Source of the DNA: Gigaspora margarita
Lineage: Eukaryota > Glomeromycota > Glomeromycetes > Diversisporales > Gigasporaceae
Reading direction: 5' to 3'
Length of the DNA: 64,000 nt
Assembly: GCA_009809945.1 (NCBI GenBank)
Contig: WTPW01000631.1
Location: 12,283 to 76,282 of the forward strand
Shown here in pieces: positions 1 through 12,114 of this stretch; the first letter of the stretch is position 1, and each line of letters begins with the position of its first letter. Both the position numbers and the translations under genes were made by a program. Below the pieces are notes generated by a model, which saw nothing but the letters and a program-made list of their open reading frames with translations, did not search any database and had not been told where the DNA came from.

Positions 1-265
1 AAATTTGACTTTTTTGATCAAAAATCCAAAATTCTGCATCTATCCTCTAAATTTCAAGTAAAATAAAATTAATTCTGCCGATTTGATGCATTTTTAGGTG
101 CTGAATAAGTTTACTTAGTGCATAAAGTTAGAATTAATTAATAAAATTTTGTGAATTATAAGATTTTATAAAATTTTATTAATAAAATTTTATAAAATCT
201 TATAATTCATAAAATTTTACTAATTAATTCTAAAAAATATGCACTAAGTAAACTTGTTCAGCACC
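1..265. repeat. Palindromic MITE, family 1 (AAGTTTACTTAG), with flanking arm
   Basis: Positions 97-265 form an imperfect palindrome: GGTGCTGAATAAGTTTACTT on the left and its reverse complement (AAGTAAACTTGTTCAGCACC) on the right, with an AATTAATTAATAAAATTTT-like core. Bases 1-60 match a segment near 46541-46600, where the same family occurs inside a larger inverted repeat, so the window starts inside an element of this family. No coding capacity. Confidence 0.7.
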
Positions 266-284
266 AAAAAATACATATAGGTAT

Positions 285-432
285 ATTTGAACCTGGACCA
301 GTTTGTGAACTTCGAACTGGACCCGGACCGAATTTATACTTGAGTCTGAGTCTGGTTTGAAGTCCGAAATTAGTAAAATTTAGAGTCCGAGTCCGGTTCG
401 ATCCCAGACCGAACCTGAATCGAACCTAGGAG
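285..432. repeat. GC-richer degenerate GGACC/GAACC repeat
   Basis: A short stretch of degenerate GGACC, GGTTCG and CCGAACC words stands out from the AT-rich background. Similar composition occurs in the subterminal parts of the hAT-like element at 55153-57184, so it may be a piece of such an element. No terminal repeats could be paired here. Confidence 0.4.
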
Positions 433-2772
433 CACTACTCTAGTGGTTAGCTCTAGCAGCTTGTTCGAATTCTTCTTTCTAGGTTACAGGGTCTAAAGTT
501 CTATCACATGATAGAAATCAATTTTAATAAGAGATTTTTCACCACCTCTTCCCATAGCATGAGCAAGAGTAGTTATAGCTTCTGCAGCAGTATTTCAAGT
601 ATTATTAGCCATGTTTCTTTTAGGTTATACTATAGTTTCTTCTAATTCTATTTCTGATAGTACTAATTCTTATTGGTTAGGTTCTTCAAGTTCTTTTTTT
701 TCTGATTCAACTAGTTCTTTATTAGGTTCTTCTTCTTTAGATTTTCTTCTAAGTTTATTTTGCCTTCTAAGGCTTCAGGTTCAATAACAATTGGGTCAGG
801 ATAAGCTCCAACTATGTGAGGTTCAATAATTTCAATTTGAAGAAGATGGATTTGGTGTTCAAATTGAAGAAGGATGGGTCAAAGGGAGTAGTATTAGGGT
901 TTGGTTGGTTGGAAGATCAAGTTTATTTAATATGCTTGGTTAAGAAGTAGTTATTGGGTATACTTCAATTATTTGGTGGCAGATTAAGAAACAAAAAGGT
1001 GATGTTGTTGACATAGTAGAGGAAGTGTAGTTAGAGGGGTAGGATTAGAAGTTAAATTAGCTTGATATAGTTCATTTACAACTAGTAGAGGAGCAATAGG
1101 GGTACAGATAATTCGTAGAAAAGAGTTAAGGTTTCTGAAAAATTGGTATATCTGATTTTGGTTAGAAGGAGAAGTTTGAGGATAAGGGAGTGGTTGATCA
1201 AGACAGATTTTGGTAAGAGCTAAAAAAGGAAGTGGAAAGTAAGAAGGAAATTGGACTTGAGTAGTACCTTTGTTGTAGGGAAGTAAAGAAGAATAAGAGG
1301 GTCTAGCTAAATTATCTAAGTTATCTAAATCTTCTGGGTCTAAGATAAGTATAGATTGTGGACAAGATGAAATACTAAATTCAAAGTTGTTATTGTCTTT
1401 TTGGAGGACAGGGCTAAGAGGAAGATCTTCAAAAAGATTATTAATATAGTTTGGAGAAAAGAAGTAGCTTGAATAGGTCTTTCAATATAAATATCAAAAG
1501 TGGTAACTTTAAAGGTGGCAGGTAAGGTAGGGAGAAGGGTAAAGCAAGTAAAACAATGAAGAAAAGTAGCAATAACTTCAATAGAATTAAGATCAGAATT
1601 ATTATATTGGTAGCTAAAAACAATGTCCCTAGTAGCAGCTCAAGCAGTATTATAGCCTATTCAAAGTTGGCAAAGTTCAAAGTGTGCTCCAATAGTTTGT
1701 TGAGTATATTAGTTAGCAAAATAAGTGAGTTGGTATTCTGTTCAAAAACAATGAAAGTGTCAATGGTAGATAATAGGTGGAAAGCAAACAAAGTAAGATA
1801 AACCTGGATAGGTAATTTGTAGAACTTCAGTTGTAAGAGAAGTGGGATGGCTAGCTTCATTACTTCAATTTGTGCTAGATGGATTTGATAAACTCTACTT
1901 ATATAGAGGTCTAAAAGGTAAACAAATTAAAATTTTGACTTAAAAGGAGAAAAAAAGGGTTTGGTGCTAATATATTTGGGATTTGCAAAAAGGTAAAAAG
2001 AGTTCTAATCTGGTTCTAAAAAAAAAATAATTCACAAAAAAAACTAAAACAAATAGGAGTGCTACAAAAGCAGAGGCTTCAAGTATGCCCTTCTGAATAA
2101 ATCTTTTTCAATTTGACAGAAAAATACTGGTGCTACAAAAGCAAGAGGCTTTAAGTATGCCCTTCTGAACAAATCTTTTTCAATTCAACAGGAAAACCAA
2201 AAACAATTACTTAATAAGAAGAGGGGGGGAGAGAGAAATATCCTTGCAGAGAGAAGAAGAGAGGTCCTAAAAGTTCTAGCTATTTTTAATAATTCCACCA
2301 GAAGGCACCAAAATGTTACAAGTGGTTATAGCTTTTAATATAGTACTTGCAAGACAACACATGGTGACAGTGATCTTGTAAGGGTCAGTGAAGAAATGAA
2401 GCAGTATGCAAATGGAAATATTACTTCACTAAAGCAGTTCTGTATATATTTACCAAAGAGCAAGATTATATTTATTGGAATAAGATATATTTTATTAACA
2501 ATAATATGATATAATTCAAAGAGAATATTTAGTTATAGGCATTAGAGAAGAAGGAGGGAAATCTGAGTCTAATGTGCAGAAAGGAAAAAAGCTAGGGTTT
2601 ATATACATTTTGGAAAGCTAATAAAATACTAACAATAATATAATAATAAAACTATAAAATGGCAAAACTGTAAAACTATAAAACTGTAAAACTGTAAAAC
2701 TGCAAAACTGTAAAGCTATAAAACTGTAAAACTATAAAACTGCACTTTGGTCAAGCAACCCATTCTATAACA
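433..2772 (-). mobile_element. LTR retrotransposon fossil, 5' part with LTR, leader and gag-like region
   Basis: Read on the minus strand, an LTR (2772 to 2314) with TG..CA ends is followed directly by TTTTGGTGCC, which fits a tRNA primer-binding site. About 1.9 kb of leader and gag-like reading frames follow, with Pro/Glu-rich and Asp/Leu-rich stretches. No protease, reverse transcriptase or integrase motif and no second LTR were seen, so this is a truncated copy; the left limit near 433 is a guess. The coding part is broken several times and looks old. Family is probably Ty3-like by PBS layout, but without pol this is not certain. Confidence 0.5.
2314..2772 (-). repeat. 5' LTR of the fossil element
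   Basis: 459 bp bounded by TGTTACAAG and CTATAACA, that is TG..CA on either strand. It contains a minisatellite of AAAACTGTAAAACTATAA-type units (about 2640-2740) and a TATA-like box. The primer-binding-like site adjoins its inner end. No second copy is present in the window, so the call rests on the ends and the PBS. Confidence 0.5.
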
Positions 2773-3394
2773 TTGTAATTGGTAAATTATTATTCACAGT
2801 CACACAATATGTTATATCCAAAATTTTATCATATGATTTTCATAAATTACACCAAGCAATGAATTTGCATTTTTGAAAATTTTACCTAATACTTTAACTT
2901 TAACACACAATGCTTCTTAAGACAAACTGTAAATGAAGTTTTTACAAATCAGAAAATATAAAAAAATAAAAAATAAACTGTTCTATATAAAGTAATATGG
3001 CTTCAAAAATATGCAATTATTTTTGTTTTCTTTGCATAATTCTTTTCTAGTTTGCAAAAACCTGGTAAAAAAATTAGATTTATCAGATAAAATTGGCTGA
3101 CTTTCTTATATATCATAGATAAATATCGATATTATCTATGATAAAAATTTGGGCCAAATTGGATCACTAGCGATCAAGATATCTATTGTTAAAGTTTGAA
3201 TAAAAATAGTAATTTTTTTAATAATATTATTTGTATAGACTAGTAATCAATCATATGATTGGTCATAAATTATGATCGATCATATGCAATGACCAATCAA
3301 AATACTATAATCGATTATAAAATCAATTTTCTTTGTATATGATCGATCAATAATCGATTACTAGATATTTGACTGATTTTTATCTCTACTCACT
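2773..3394. other. No gene seen
   Basis: AT-rich DNA. The only structure noted is a cluster of short GATCGATC / ATCGAT palindromic words at about 3240-3365. Confidence 0.6.
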
Positions 3395-3635
3395 GGATAT
3401 TATATGGGACACTTGTGGGTCAACTTGATCCTCGGGTGACCCATGGGTCACTTGTGGGTCAACTTGACCCTCGGGTGACCCATGGGTCACTTGTGGGTCA
3501 ACTTGACTCACGGGTAACCTGTGGGTCAACCCACGGGTCACCTGTGGGTTGACCTACCTGTTTTCACCTGGGTTGTTACAACCTGACTTGGGTTACCTAC
3601 CCACCCGCAGGTGACCCAGGTGACACCCAACTAGT
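3395..3635. repeat. GGGTCA/GGGTGACC minisatellite-like repeat
   Basis: Runs of GGGTCACTTGTGGGTCAACT and related words repeat about every 55 bp and then continue in inverted orientation (CACCCGCAGGTGACCC). The same word family fills the interior of the hAT-like MITE at 63243-63671, so this may be a damaged copy of that element; 'TAGTGTTTA' follows at about 3633. No clear duplication was found here. Confidence 0.6.
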
Positions 3636-5035
3636 GTTTAAAATAGAAATTTTAATTTACCAGTACATGCACCTGTTATATAAAAAATACTGGTTCAAAA
3701 AAAAAACCTGCATTAGTAGAAAATGATCATCAGATCATTGGAGCACATAGATGCATGCACCGGTTACTTCAAAAAATTCTGGATCATGCATTGTTTGTTG
3801 CACTAGCCCAATTTTAAAATACTAGTATATGCAATATAAAAAATGGTAGATCCAGATTTTTATCATGCTATTTTTAACCAGGTCAAATCACTAGGCTTGC
3901 TTATTTTTGAGTCAAAGATGTTTTTGCATTTCTTGACCAAAAGAGAAGGGGTAGTTTATTTTCAGAGGTAGTTTATTTTTTGCAATATACAGTATTCAAA
4001 CTAGTTTGCAAAATTCAAACTCAAACCCAAACCAAACTCAAATTTAACTAAAAAGTTTGCTTCAAATCAAACTCAAATATTTTTTTAATACTAGTTTGAA
4101 ATTGGGTTTGATTTGAAATCAAATCTGGTCTAAAGTTTGATTTGATTTGGGTTTGTAGGAACCCTACCAACAATCTTTGGGACAAATACAATTATAAAAT
4201 TATGGATAAAAAATAAATAAAGCAGGCCCAACTATGAAATTAAAACTGCTTTAAATTGGTGGTTTGAAAGGAAGTTCATTTTGTTGTATCACCCTGCATG
4301 TTTATATCAAATAAGGCCTCTAGACAAAAATTCCACTCTGCATAGAAACTTTGTTGGAATTTGGAACCTTTGCTGAAATCTTGAGATCAATGATACTCAT
4401 CAAAGTTAGAAAGATACAATTATGTACCCTTTGAATACTAGCACTAGAAGAATTCTATTGTGTACTCCCTAGTATGGAGAGATCATTGAAAAATTTTTAT
4501 GCTCATCTTTTCTGGTTCCAATTTCATGTCAATACTAGAACAATGTTGAAATTGGTAATAATTTCAATCTGAAGTTTTCGAAGTTTCTTTCAAGGATTTT
4601 CTTGATGCTTACTTGAGTTAGTAGGTATTTCAAACCTGAAGAAAACCTTGTATTTATTCTTGAGAATTCTCACAGGAGCTTGAAAACTAAGGGAAGGAGT
4701 ATGTTTCATTCTTAAAAATTTTCTGCACATAAAATCTTCCTTATGATTACCAACCCTGCTGTCTTGTCCCTGCACAATCACGATCTGATCATCCCTAATC
4801 ATTAAATTGTCCCACTGTAATTATCATTTATCCCTTTCTAAATTATGACACCTATACACACCCTATGTTATTACCATTTATAGATCTTTCTTATTTCTAT
4901 CTATAGTTATTCCAATTCCATATATGTATATCTATAGATCTATTTTATTTCTATACCTGAATTCTATACTAATTCATCTATGATATGTGAATATGAATTA
5001 GATCAATGCATGAATAATAAAAAGCATTGTAAAGC
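3636..5035. other. No gene seen; CAAACTC inverted repeat inside
   Basis: No coding segment can be supported; the 70-codon minus-strand frame at 4590-4802 has no recognisable family. Positions about 4010-4165 hold a degenerate CAAACTCAAA repeat followed by its inverse TTTGATTTGGGTTTG, a small foldback. Confidence 0.5.
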
Positions 5036-5950
5036 CTTTATATATTATCGCAAATTTGCTAGCCCAATGAAGAGTTAAAAAGGCGTATTTCTAAATTAAT
5101 GTTTCAGGTGTAAGACTTTAATTGGGTAGAGACGCAAGGGAAAGTTTAATTGGTGTTGAAGGAAATTAGTATTACAGTGGAATTCACCTAAAGCCATCAC
5201 CTTTTAATTATAAAAATTTTTAAATTGTTATAACTCTTTAAAAGCAAAAGATATTTAAAATATTTTTTGATAATTTAATAGCTTATTGTTTAAATTATTA
5301 AACTATCAATAAATTTTTTTAAATATCTTTTATTTTTAAACCATTATATTAATTTAAATTTATATATGTTTCAAAAATTTTGGCATTTATATATAAAAAA
5401 ACATAACAAAATTTGAATTTATTAACAAAAATTTAAATGTTATTAATTAATTTTAAAATTGTATTAAGCTTTCCTGCATTTTTATTGGATAGTTAGGTTA
5501 CACTGCAGCTAAAAAATTGGCGCCTATATATAAAATATGTTGGCTTTAGGTGAATTCCACTGTAGTAATAACAGAAGGATAATGACCCAGAGGGGAAATC
5601 GTAGCTAACTAACATGTATAAAAGACAGATGTATTCACCCTACTTGTATCTTCGGGCAATGTCTAAGTGAATTCCTCCTTTATAATAAAGTCTTATGAGT
5701 GATTTCTTTATATATCGTACTGAATTATTATTGCATATGAGTTAAATGATTGTTTATTTGATTTATTGTTTTATCGTGATACATTGATAAATTATTTGAG
5801 TACATTATTCGTTATTACATATTTTTCTTCTTATTTATTATAAACCCACCTTATCGAACTATCTAATATTGATTACTTTATTTTCGTTTACTATCCAAGT
5901 AGCTTTAACCGGCGGGTCTGATATCTCCCAACCGATAGTAACAACGTCAA
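5036..5950 (+). mobile_element. LTR-like fossil split by a MITE
   Basis: After removing the MITE at 5175-5562, this segment has promoter and polyadenylation-like features in LTR order: TGTATAAAAGACAG near 5615, AATAAAG near 5685, then a GC-richer tail (ACCGGCGGGTCTGATATCTC) ending near AGTAACAA at about 5945. No coding interior or partner LTR was found, so a solo LTR is an inference. Limits are approximate. Confidence 0.3.
5175..5562. mobile_element. Tc1/mariner-type MITE, TA duplication
   Basis: Terminal inverted repeats CAGTGGAATTCACCTAAAGC and its reverse complement are flanked on both sides by TA (5173-5174 and 5563-5564), the target duplication of Tc1/mariner elements. It is 388 bp, AT-rich and non-coding. 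The CAGTGG..CCACTG ends are shared with the foldback at 52995-53817. Confidence 0.8.
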
Positions 5951-6640
5951 AACGACAAATTGACATGTGATCAATAAAGTCATCTGATTTCGCAATAATG
6001 ACCGCCATGTAACTTAGTTGACAGGCTTTTCATTTAATATCAGTTAAGTTCTATAATAAATTCCATGTATTGCAATAGTAAATGTCTGTTTAAAAATTGC
6101 ATATTCAAAATATATCAAGATGTAAATATTTTACTACAAAATGTATAAGAGTTGATATTAACCTTTTAATCAATTAATGAGAATTCTTATTTATTAATGA
6201 CTAGGAAAGCAGGTTCCGTTGGGTTCTGAAACGCTGTTTCATATTAGTAAACAAACTTTCAAAGTTGCACAGTAAATATCCTAATTTATAATATGTTAGT
6301 GAAATATTTTTAGGGTAAATATATAACTATTATATATATGCTCTGTAAAAATGTAAAGTTATTAATTATTGTAAAATAAGGTTTAAGACAAGTTAGCAAT
6401 ATCAATTAGGCTATTATGATGTAATTATATCATGATTAGTGTTTATTGGTCTCACATAAATAAATAACAAAAATTTAACAATTAGTTCTCATTCTATCTT
6501 AATTTTTAAAGCAAAAACAAATAAACTATCAGATTCTGAAAGTTGGAATAATTTATCCGCACTTCTGTATGCTTATCGGTTTCTGATTTTAGGCATTCAC
6601 AATTGTGCACATTGCACTTTTTAGTGGTTTCTATACTTTT
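5951..6640. other. No gene seen
   Basis: AT-rich DNA without a supportable reading frame, RNA gene or inverted repeat. Confidence 0.6.
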
Positions 6641-6935
6641 TTTCTACTATGTTCAAGAGTAATTCTCGTTCTTCAGCAGTTTCAGTAGCTTTTTTTTTTC
6701 TTTTTTTTTCGATTACGATCTCATGCAACGTTCTTCTCATTTAGCAACAATTTCATGTCCAGTTTCTTTGATTGTGTTCACATTCAATACGCATTTCTCG
6801 TTCTTCAGCAATTTCAGCTTCTCCTTTCTTCCTTTTTCGCTCTCAGTCACGAGCAAGAAGTATTCCTCGTCTTAAGCAGTTGCAATAACAATTGTTTTCG
6901 TTTTCGATCACGATAATATTCCAGACGTGCATTAT
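6641..6935 (-). repeat. Imperfect tandem repeat, decayed Glu/Arg-rich coding-like
   Basis: The words TCTCGTTCTTCAGCA..TTTCAG recur at about 6665, 6798 and (weaker) 6872, alternating with CGATTACGATC / CAGTCACGAGC / CGATCACGATA, giving about three units of 75-135 bp. On the minus strand the repeated word reads as ETAEERE or EIAEERE, so this may be a relic of a Glu/Arg-rich coiled-coil protein. No continuous frame remains. Confidence 0.4.
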
Positions 6936-7456
6936 TTTTGTTACTAATTTTATCATCTTCTGTATTCATCTTATGCATTAGAACAATTAAAATATTGAAA
7001 TGAGCCAAAGAAATAAACTAACGCGCGTTTAGTCAATGGGTTTTTTTATATTAATTACATGAACTGTATTTTTGTTATTTTAAGTATTTATGCGAATTTA
7101 ATTTGTTTTATATTACGCAAATTAACTTTATTAGAACATATTACATTATATTTACAGCATTAAAGAAAACTAAATCAGCTTTTACAATGAAAGAAATTTA
7201 AAAAAAACTAATACTGCCAATGTTGTTTATTATTGCCGTTATTATTTAAGGATCATGTAATCTTAAGCCATTGTGAAAAATTAATTTCGAATCTGTTCAA
7301 TTGGATCGAAACTGCTATAAAAGTTAAATTTTAAAACGTCAATGTATACATCTGTATACAGTATCTAAAAAAATATTATTATTTAGATCATTATCGAATT
7401 GGACTTAAAAAATCTGTACACACTTGTGACGGAAGTCGGAACCTAAATTTTCTTAC
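6936..7456. other. No gene seen; 3' flank of the kinase gene
   Basis: AT-rich sequence downstream of the minus-strand kinase gene. It probably includes that gene's 3' untranslated region; no specific signal was assigned. Confidence 0.5.
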
Positions 7457-9988
7457 CTATTGACTTGGCAGATCCTCTGCTCTGCTTCGGAAATTAATGA
7501 AATCTGACATATTTTATTGCTCAAAATTGGGAGTTTTGCTTTCATTAATCCAAATTTTTGGTATTTCTAATTCACATAATTTACTACCTATAAAAAAGAT
7601 AACCAAGTAATGTATATAGTACATATAATATAATATAATTTATTATTAAATGAACAAAATTTATAATTACCTTGATATTCATAACTAACATTAAATGAAA
7701 TAAATCTACTTCTATAATCTGATCCATTATTTATTTGCATATCTTCATTTTTTATATTTTGTAGTTTTTTATTAGATTCCGATAATTCTAATAAAATAAG
7801 TTCATTATTCTGCCATTCAGCAAAAGTATCATAAATTTCTTTTGCAGTGGGTCGTTTTTTTGGATCCATATTCCAACATTTCTTCATTAAATCTGCATAA
7901 CATACCGCCGTATTTTCATAAATATGTGGCCGTAAACCATTACAAACTTGTAATTGGAGTTGTAATTCCGAGTTCGGCTCAAAAGGAACAGGTTTACCGT
8001 ATAAAATTTCCCACAAGATTATACCAAATGAATAAATATCAGATTCTTTAGTATAAGGATGTTTGCTCAAGACTTCAGGAGCAATATACGGTAAAATTCC
8101 ATAAATTCCATCCGAATTTGATTTTGAAACAATATTAGCTGTTATCGAAAGCCCTAAATCTGCGATGTATGCACTTTTTAAATTATTTAATAGTATATTT
8201 CCACTATGTAAATCACGATGAATAAGATCTTGAGAATGAATTATCAGAAGATCATATACAATGCATTGTAACAGATTTTATTTATCTTTCCAATCCATTT
8301 GTGCTATGGCATGTAGATTTTTCCGCAAGCAACCTTCTAAAGCATATTCCGTAACAAGACAATAATCTTTAGAATCTTTATATTTTGATACACCGAAACA
8401 TCTTAAAAATGTTGGATCTTTAAGACCAATATCACAATATGCTTGTAACTTGTTATTAAAGGATATGTATATGTATTGTTAATTTTAATGACATATCATG
8501 AATAATATGATAAATAAAATAATTAATAAAGATTACCTCTCTTATAAATTCTTTACTATAATTATTTGATTTATGAAATAATTTAAGTGCAACTGATCTA
8601 CATAAGGATAGGCTTTTGCTAAACCATTCAGCACGGTATACAGTTGCAAAACCACCTCTACCGATAACTTCGTTATATTTAAGTTCATCAAAAGAAATCC
8701 AAGATAACTGATATTTACTTTCGAAAAATATTTTTTTCAAATTATCTTCAATTTCTAAGTTATGTATCCATTCATTTTTAACTAATATTTATTTATAGAA
8801 TTTAATCAATTTTAGATTAACTATACTAATAATAATATCAGATAGTTTAAAATAATTTAAATTTGATAAATAATACCTAAAGTTAAATCTTTTTTCCTGG
8901 TCCAGTAATCATTGATTTAAATGTATAAATATATAATAATACATATGTAATGAATATTATTGAAGTATTGCAATTTGTTACCTGGTAAGATATGATCCAC
9001 CGTTCGAATGCCAAGATCAGGTGTAATGATTTTCTTAATTCGAAATTTCACTTATGAAATCACTTTTTTATTCTAACCTTGACCTTAAATTATTAAGTTT
9101 TTTGATCTCAATTACACCTGATCTTACGAATTACAATACTCCTTCTCGAATTTAAATTCAATTTAAATTTTACCTTTGATACCAATATTTGGCTTTATCA
9201 AGATCCCTTATTACTCCAATTCCATTTCGGTAACATTCCGCCACACTTGACATTCCTTCAACGTATCCCATTTCTGCTGATTTTCGGTAAAAAACGAATG
9301 CTTTATTTTCATCCATTTTAACTCCAATTCCATAAAGATAACAATCCCCAACATTTTTGGCTCCATTAGCTTTTTCCATCTCTGCAACTTTTTTATAATA
9401 AATGAAGGCCTTATGTTCATCCTTTTCAATACCAATTCCATGACGATAACAATGTCCAATAAAAGCTTTTCCATTAGCGTCACCCATCTTTGCTGATTTT
9501 CGAGCATAAATAAATGTCTTGTGTTCATCTTTTTCAACTCCAATTCCGAAAAAATAACAGACTCCAATTTCATAAAATCCAATAGAGCTTCCCATTTCTG
9601 CAGATTTTTGATAATAAATAAAAGTCTTATGTTCATCTTTTTCAACCCATTTACCAAAACGATAACAACTTGCAAGAATATTTTGAACCATAGGATTGAT
9701 TTTATCATTTAGGCAAAAATTGATAATATTAACTGGGTTTTGCTTCTTCCTTATTAAAAATTTTTCTAATATATCAAAAATTTCATCATATTTTTTGCAT
9801 TCCAATATCTTTTCATTATATAGATTACACATTTCTTTAATAATTTCATTAACAGAATTCTGTGATAAAGCTTGAAACTTTTTATCTTCTAGATACAATT
9901 GTGTATTATTGTTGATCAATTGAGAAATATCTAATGGGCTGTCGACTTTTTCTTGCTGATTTATAATTAAGTTATTGTAATTTGGCAT
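7457..9988 (-). CDS. Sel1-repeat / TKL protein kinase, five exons, one in-frame stop
   Basis: Model (minus strand): 9988-9174, 8896-8877, 8781-8537, 8448-7671, 7587-7457. Exon 1 begins with MPNYNNLI and, after about 100 residues, carries about five Sel1 repeats (YFFGIGVEKDEHKTF type). The later exons encode a TKL kinase: glycine loop GRGGFATVY, VALK lysine, HRDLHSGNILL catalytic loop, DLG in place of DFG, APEVL, and a C-lobe ending KCWNMDPKKRPTAKE. Splice sites are GT..AG. The 20-nt second exon is inferred because it alone restores the frame between exon 1 (phase 2) and exon 3. A TAA at 8278-8280 interrupts the kinase just before the catalytic loop, so this is either a young pseudogene or a read error. 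The last exon is the least certain part. The role, by family knowledge, is Ser/Thr or Tyr signalling with Sel1 as adaptor; the substrate is unknown. Confidence 0.75.
9013..9125. mobile_element. Small MITE in intron 1 of the kinase gene
   Basis: AAGATCAGGTGTAAT at the left end and its reverse complement at the right end bound 113 bp of AT-rich DNA. It lies inside the intron between the Sel1 exon and the putative microexon, so it may disturb or lengthen that intron. No target duplication was resolved. Confidence 0.6.
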
Positions 9989-12110
9989 TTTGATGTTGTT
10001 ATTATTTGGTTCAGAAGAGTGAATTACAACTAAAAAGAAGAAAAATAATACGAGAAAATAGTATATGTATATATGTCTTTGTCACAAACTCAAGTGATAA
10101 TATGACAAGGGAAGCTTATTTAAATAAAAAGAGAGATTGAATTAATCTATAATAGTGAGGTTCCGAAGTATTAGACGGATAAGTTAGAGAGTATTAGCGA
10201 AGATGAAAAATAAAATATTTAAAAACAAAATAAAACATTAACATTCAACGAAAATTTAATTCTTATCATATCTTTAAAAGTATAAGGACGACTAAAGATC
10301 TTTATTATAGGCAAATTCAAAGGGTATTTGAAAGAGGTATTCGCAATTTAAATTTATACTATCTACTTCTAATGCTACACGACTTAAATCCAATTTAATT
10401 AGAAATTCAGTACAGTCGGCAACATTTCCAAATAAGGCAGTTGCACAATGCATATATAAATATGTTTGTCTGCATATGCATGGCCAAATTGAATCAAATT
10501 GAATAAAAAATAACTATCAGCTCTTAAGGCGAATACGGTTATAGCGGCAAATTTAACACTTCTTACTAATAAAAGTCTAACAAAAACTTTGCTTTTGGTT
10601 ATCTTTTTTATATTTATGTAAATTCTAACTTGATTTCCAAATTATGATATGAAACTAAAAATTGGGCTTAATATAAACCATGCTATGTTACTTTGATGAC
10701 TATGATTTTTAATTTTATGAGAGTTAAATGACAAACGTATGTAAATCACGTATTGTTTTATAATCGCAAAGCATTGCACACATGTGGTATTGGGATATTC
10801 GGTCAACTAGGTAAATTAACTATATTTTTAGTATCACATAAAAATCAATTAATGAATTTTTTTGAATTTAGTATCAGGATAGTGATCAAATTTTTATATA
10901 TATTTCGATAGTAAAAATGACTTATGTTTTTAAATGTTCAGAGCGAACCGATTTACTTTTTTCAATAATTTCGGCACAAATCTATTTTTATAGTAAATTT
11001 TAAGTTGACTTTTTATAAAATTCTGTTTCATATCGTGTACTATTCAAAAGAGAGATATTTTCGCTGCAGGTAAAAATTTATTAGATAATCCGCGAATAAA
11101 TGAGAATGCTAATAATAAATGCTTATAACAACATATATATAATAATAATACAAAAATCACCCTTTCTACAATATAAAGTTGATTTTTTATTAAGCAAAAT
11201 TCTTATAAGCTTCTAGTAAATGTTGTTAAGTCTAGTTTTTGTAGTTCTAATAGTAGTAAGATCGATAAAATTTGTTCATCAAAATACAAGAATTTAAATT
11301 TAAATCACGTATATTTATATGGGAAAGGTTATTTTTGTGTTACCATATTTTCTCCCCTGTTGCCATTCTCATTTATTTGTGAACCATCAATTAATACTAA
11401 ATCATGAAATTTTTTAACATAAATATTGTTCTTCTGAATCAATTGTTTACCAAATTTAATTGCCTTAAAATTAAATAAATTTGGACTTTGACATCTACCG
11501 GTATACATATCAAAAAACAACTAATGTCATTATTATAGTGCAATTATGCAATATAATTGTATAATATGTAAGAATATAAATAAGAGATGTAAAGCATTGG
11601 AGAAATATAGGTTTTTATTCTTGTAAATTGAAGTAATAAAGAAATTCTTTTCGCAATTACCATTTTTAGCATTACTTTGAATAAACAAATAAGTGAGTGA
11701 TTATTAAACCTGTATCTGACTAGATTTTTGGTGTTAAACTACTAGTATCACCTAGTCCTGTGACAAATAGGACCTGGGCAATCGAAAGTCCAGCACTAAT
11801 TAATTTAAAATAATATATGTTGGGAAGCTACATCGGTTTTAACATGAGCGGGTTGGATATAGCAAAACTGTATTACTATGGTGAAGAGCGCAATTGTAGG
11901 ACCCCAGATAATTACCGGTAAGTATGTTGTTATCTATATAAGACTGATCGTTCATTAAAATGAATTAATTTGAACAAGATAAATTATTTAGATTGGTTTT
12001 ATGCTTAACTTCAATATACTGAGAGTTCAATCAGTCATCACTATATCGAGATTCATTTAGAAAAAAAACACTCTGTTGATTAGTAAAAATCGAAAGGAAG
12101 TATATGGTAT
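9989..12110. other. No gene supported; 5' flank of the kinase gene
   Basis: The proximal 150 bp should hold the promoter of the minus-strand Sel1/kinase gene, but no element was identified. A 63-codon minus-strand frame at 11329-11520 (contains NLFNFKAIKFGKQLIQ) has fairly normal amino-acid composition but no recognised family; it could be an exon relic. Positions about 11725-11930 are less AT-rich but match no RNA gene that could be named. Confidence 0.5.
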
Positions 12111-12114
12111 ATAG

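Noticed and set aside
438-485. tRNA-like words (TAGTGGTTAGCTC followed by GTTCGAATTC) suggesting a tRNA or SINE head
   Set aside because: The two boxes are too close together, no acceptor stem or anticodon arm can be folded, and no poly(A) or tail repeat follows.
9211-9712. Alternative frames within the minus-strand Sel1 exon
   Set aside because: They are frame shadows of the Sel1 coding sequence and lack the conserved glycine/tyrosine pattern.
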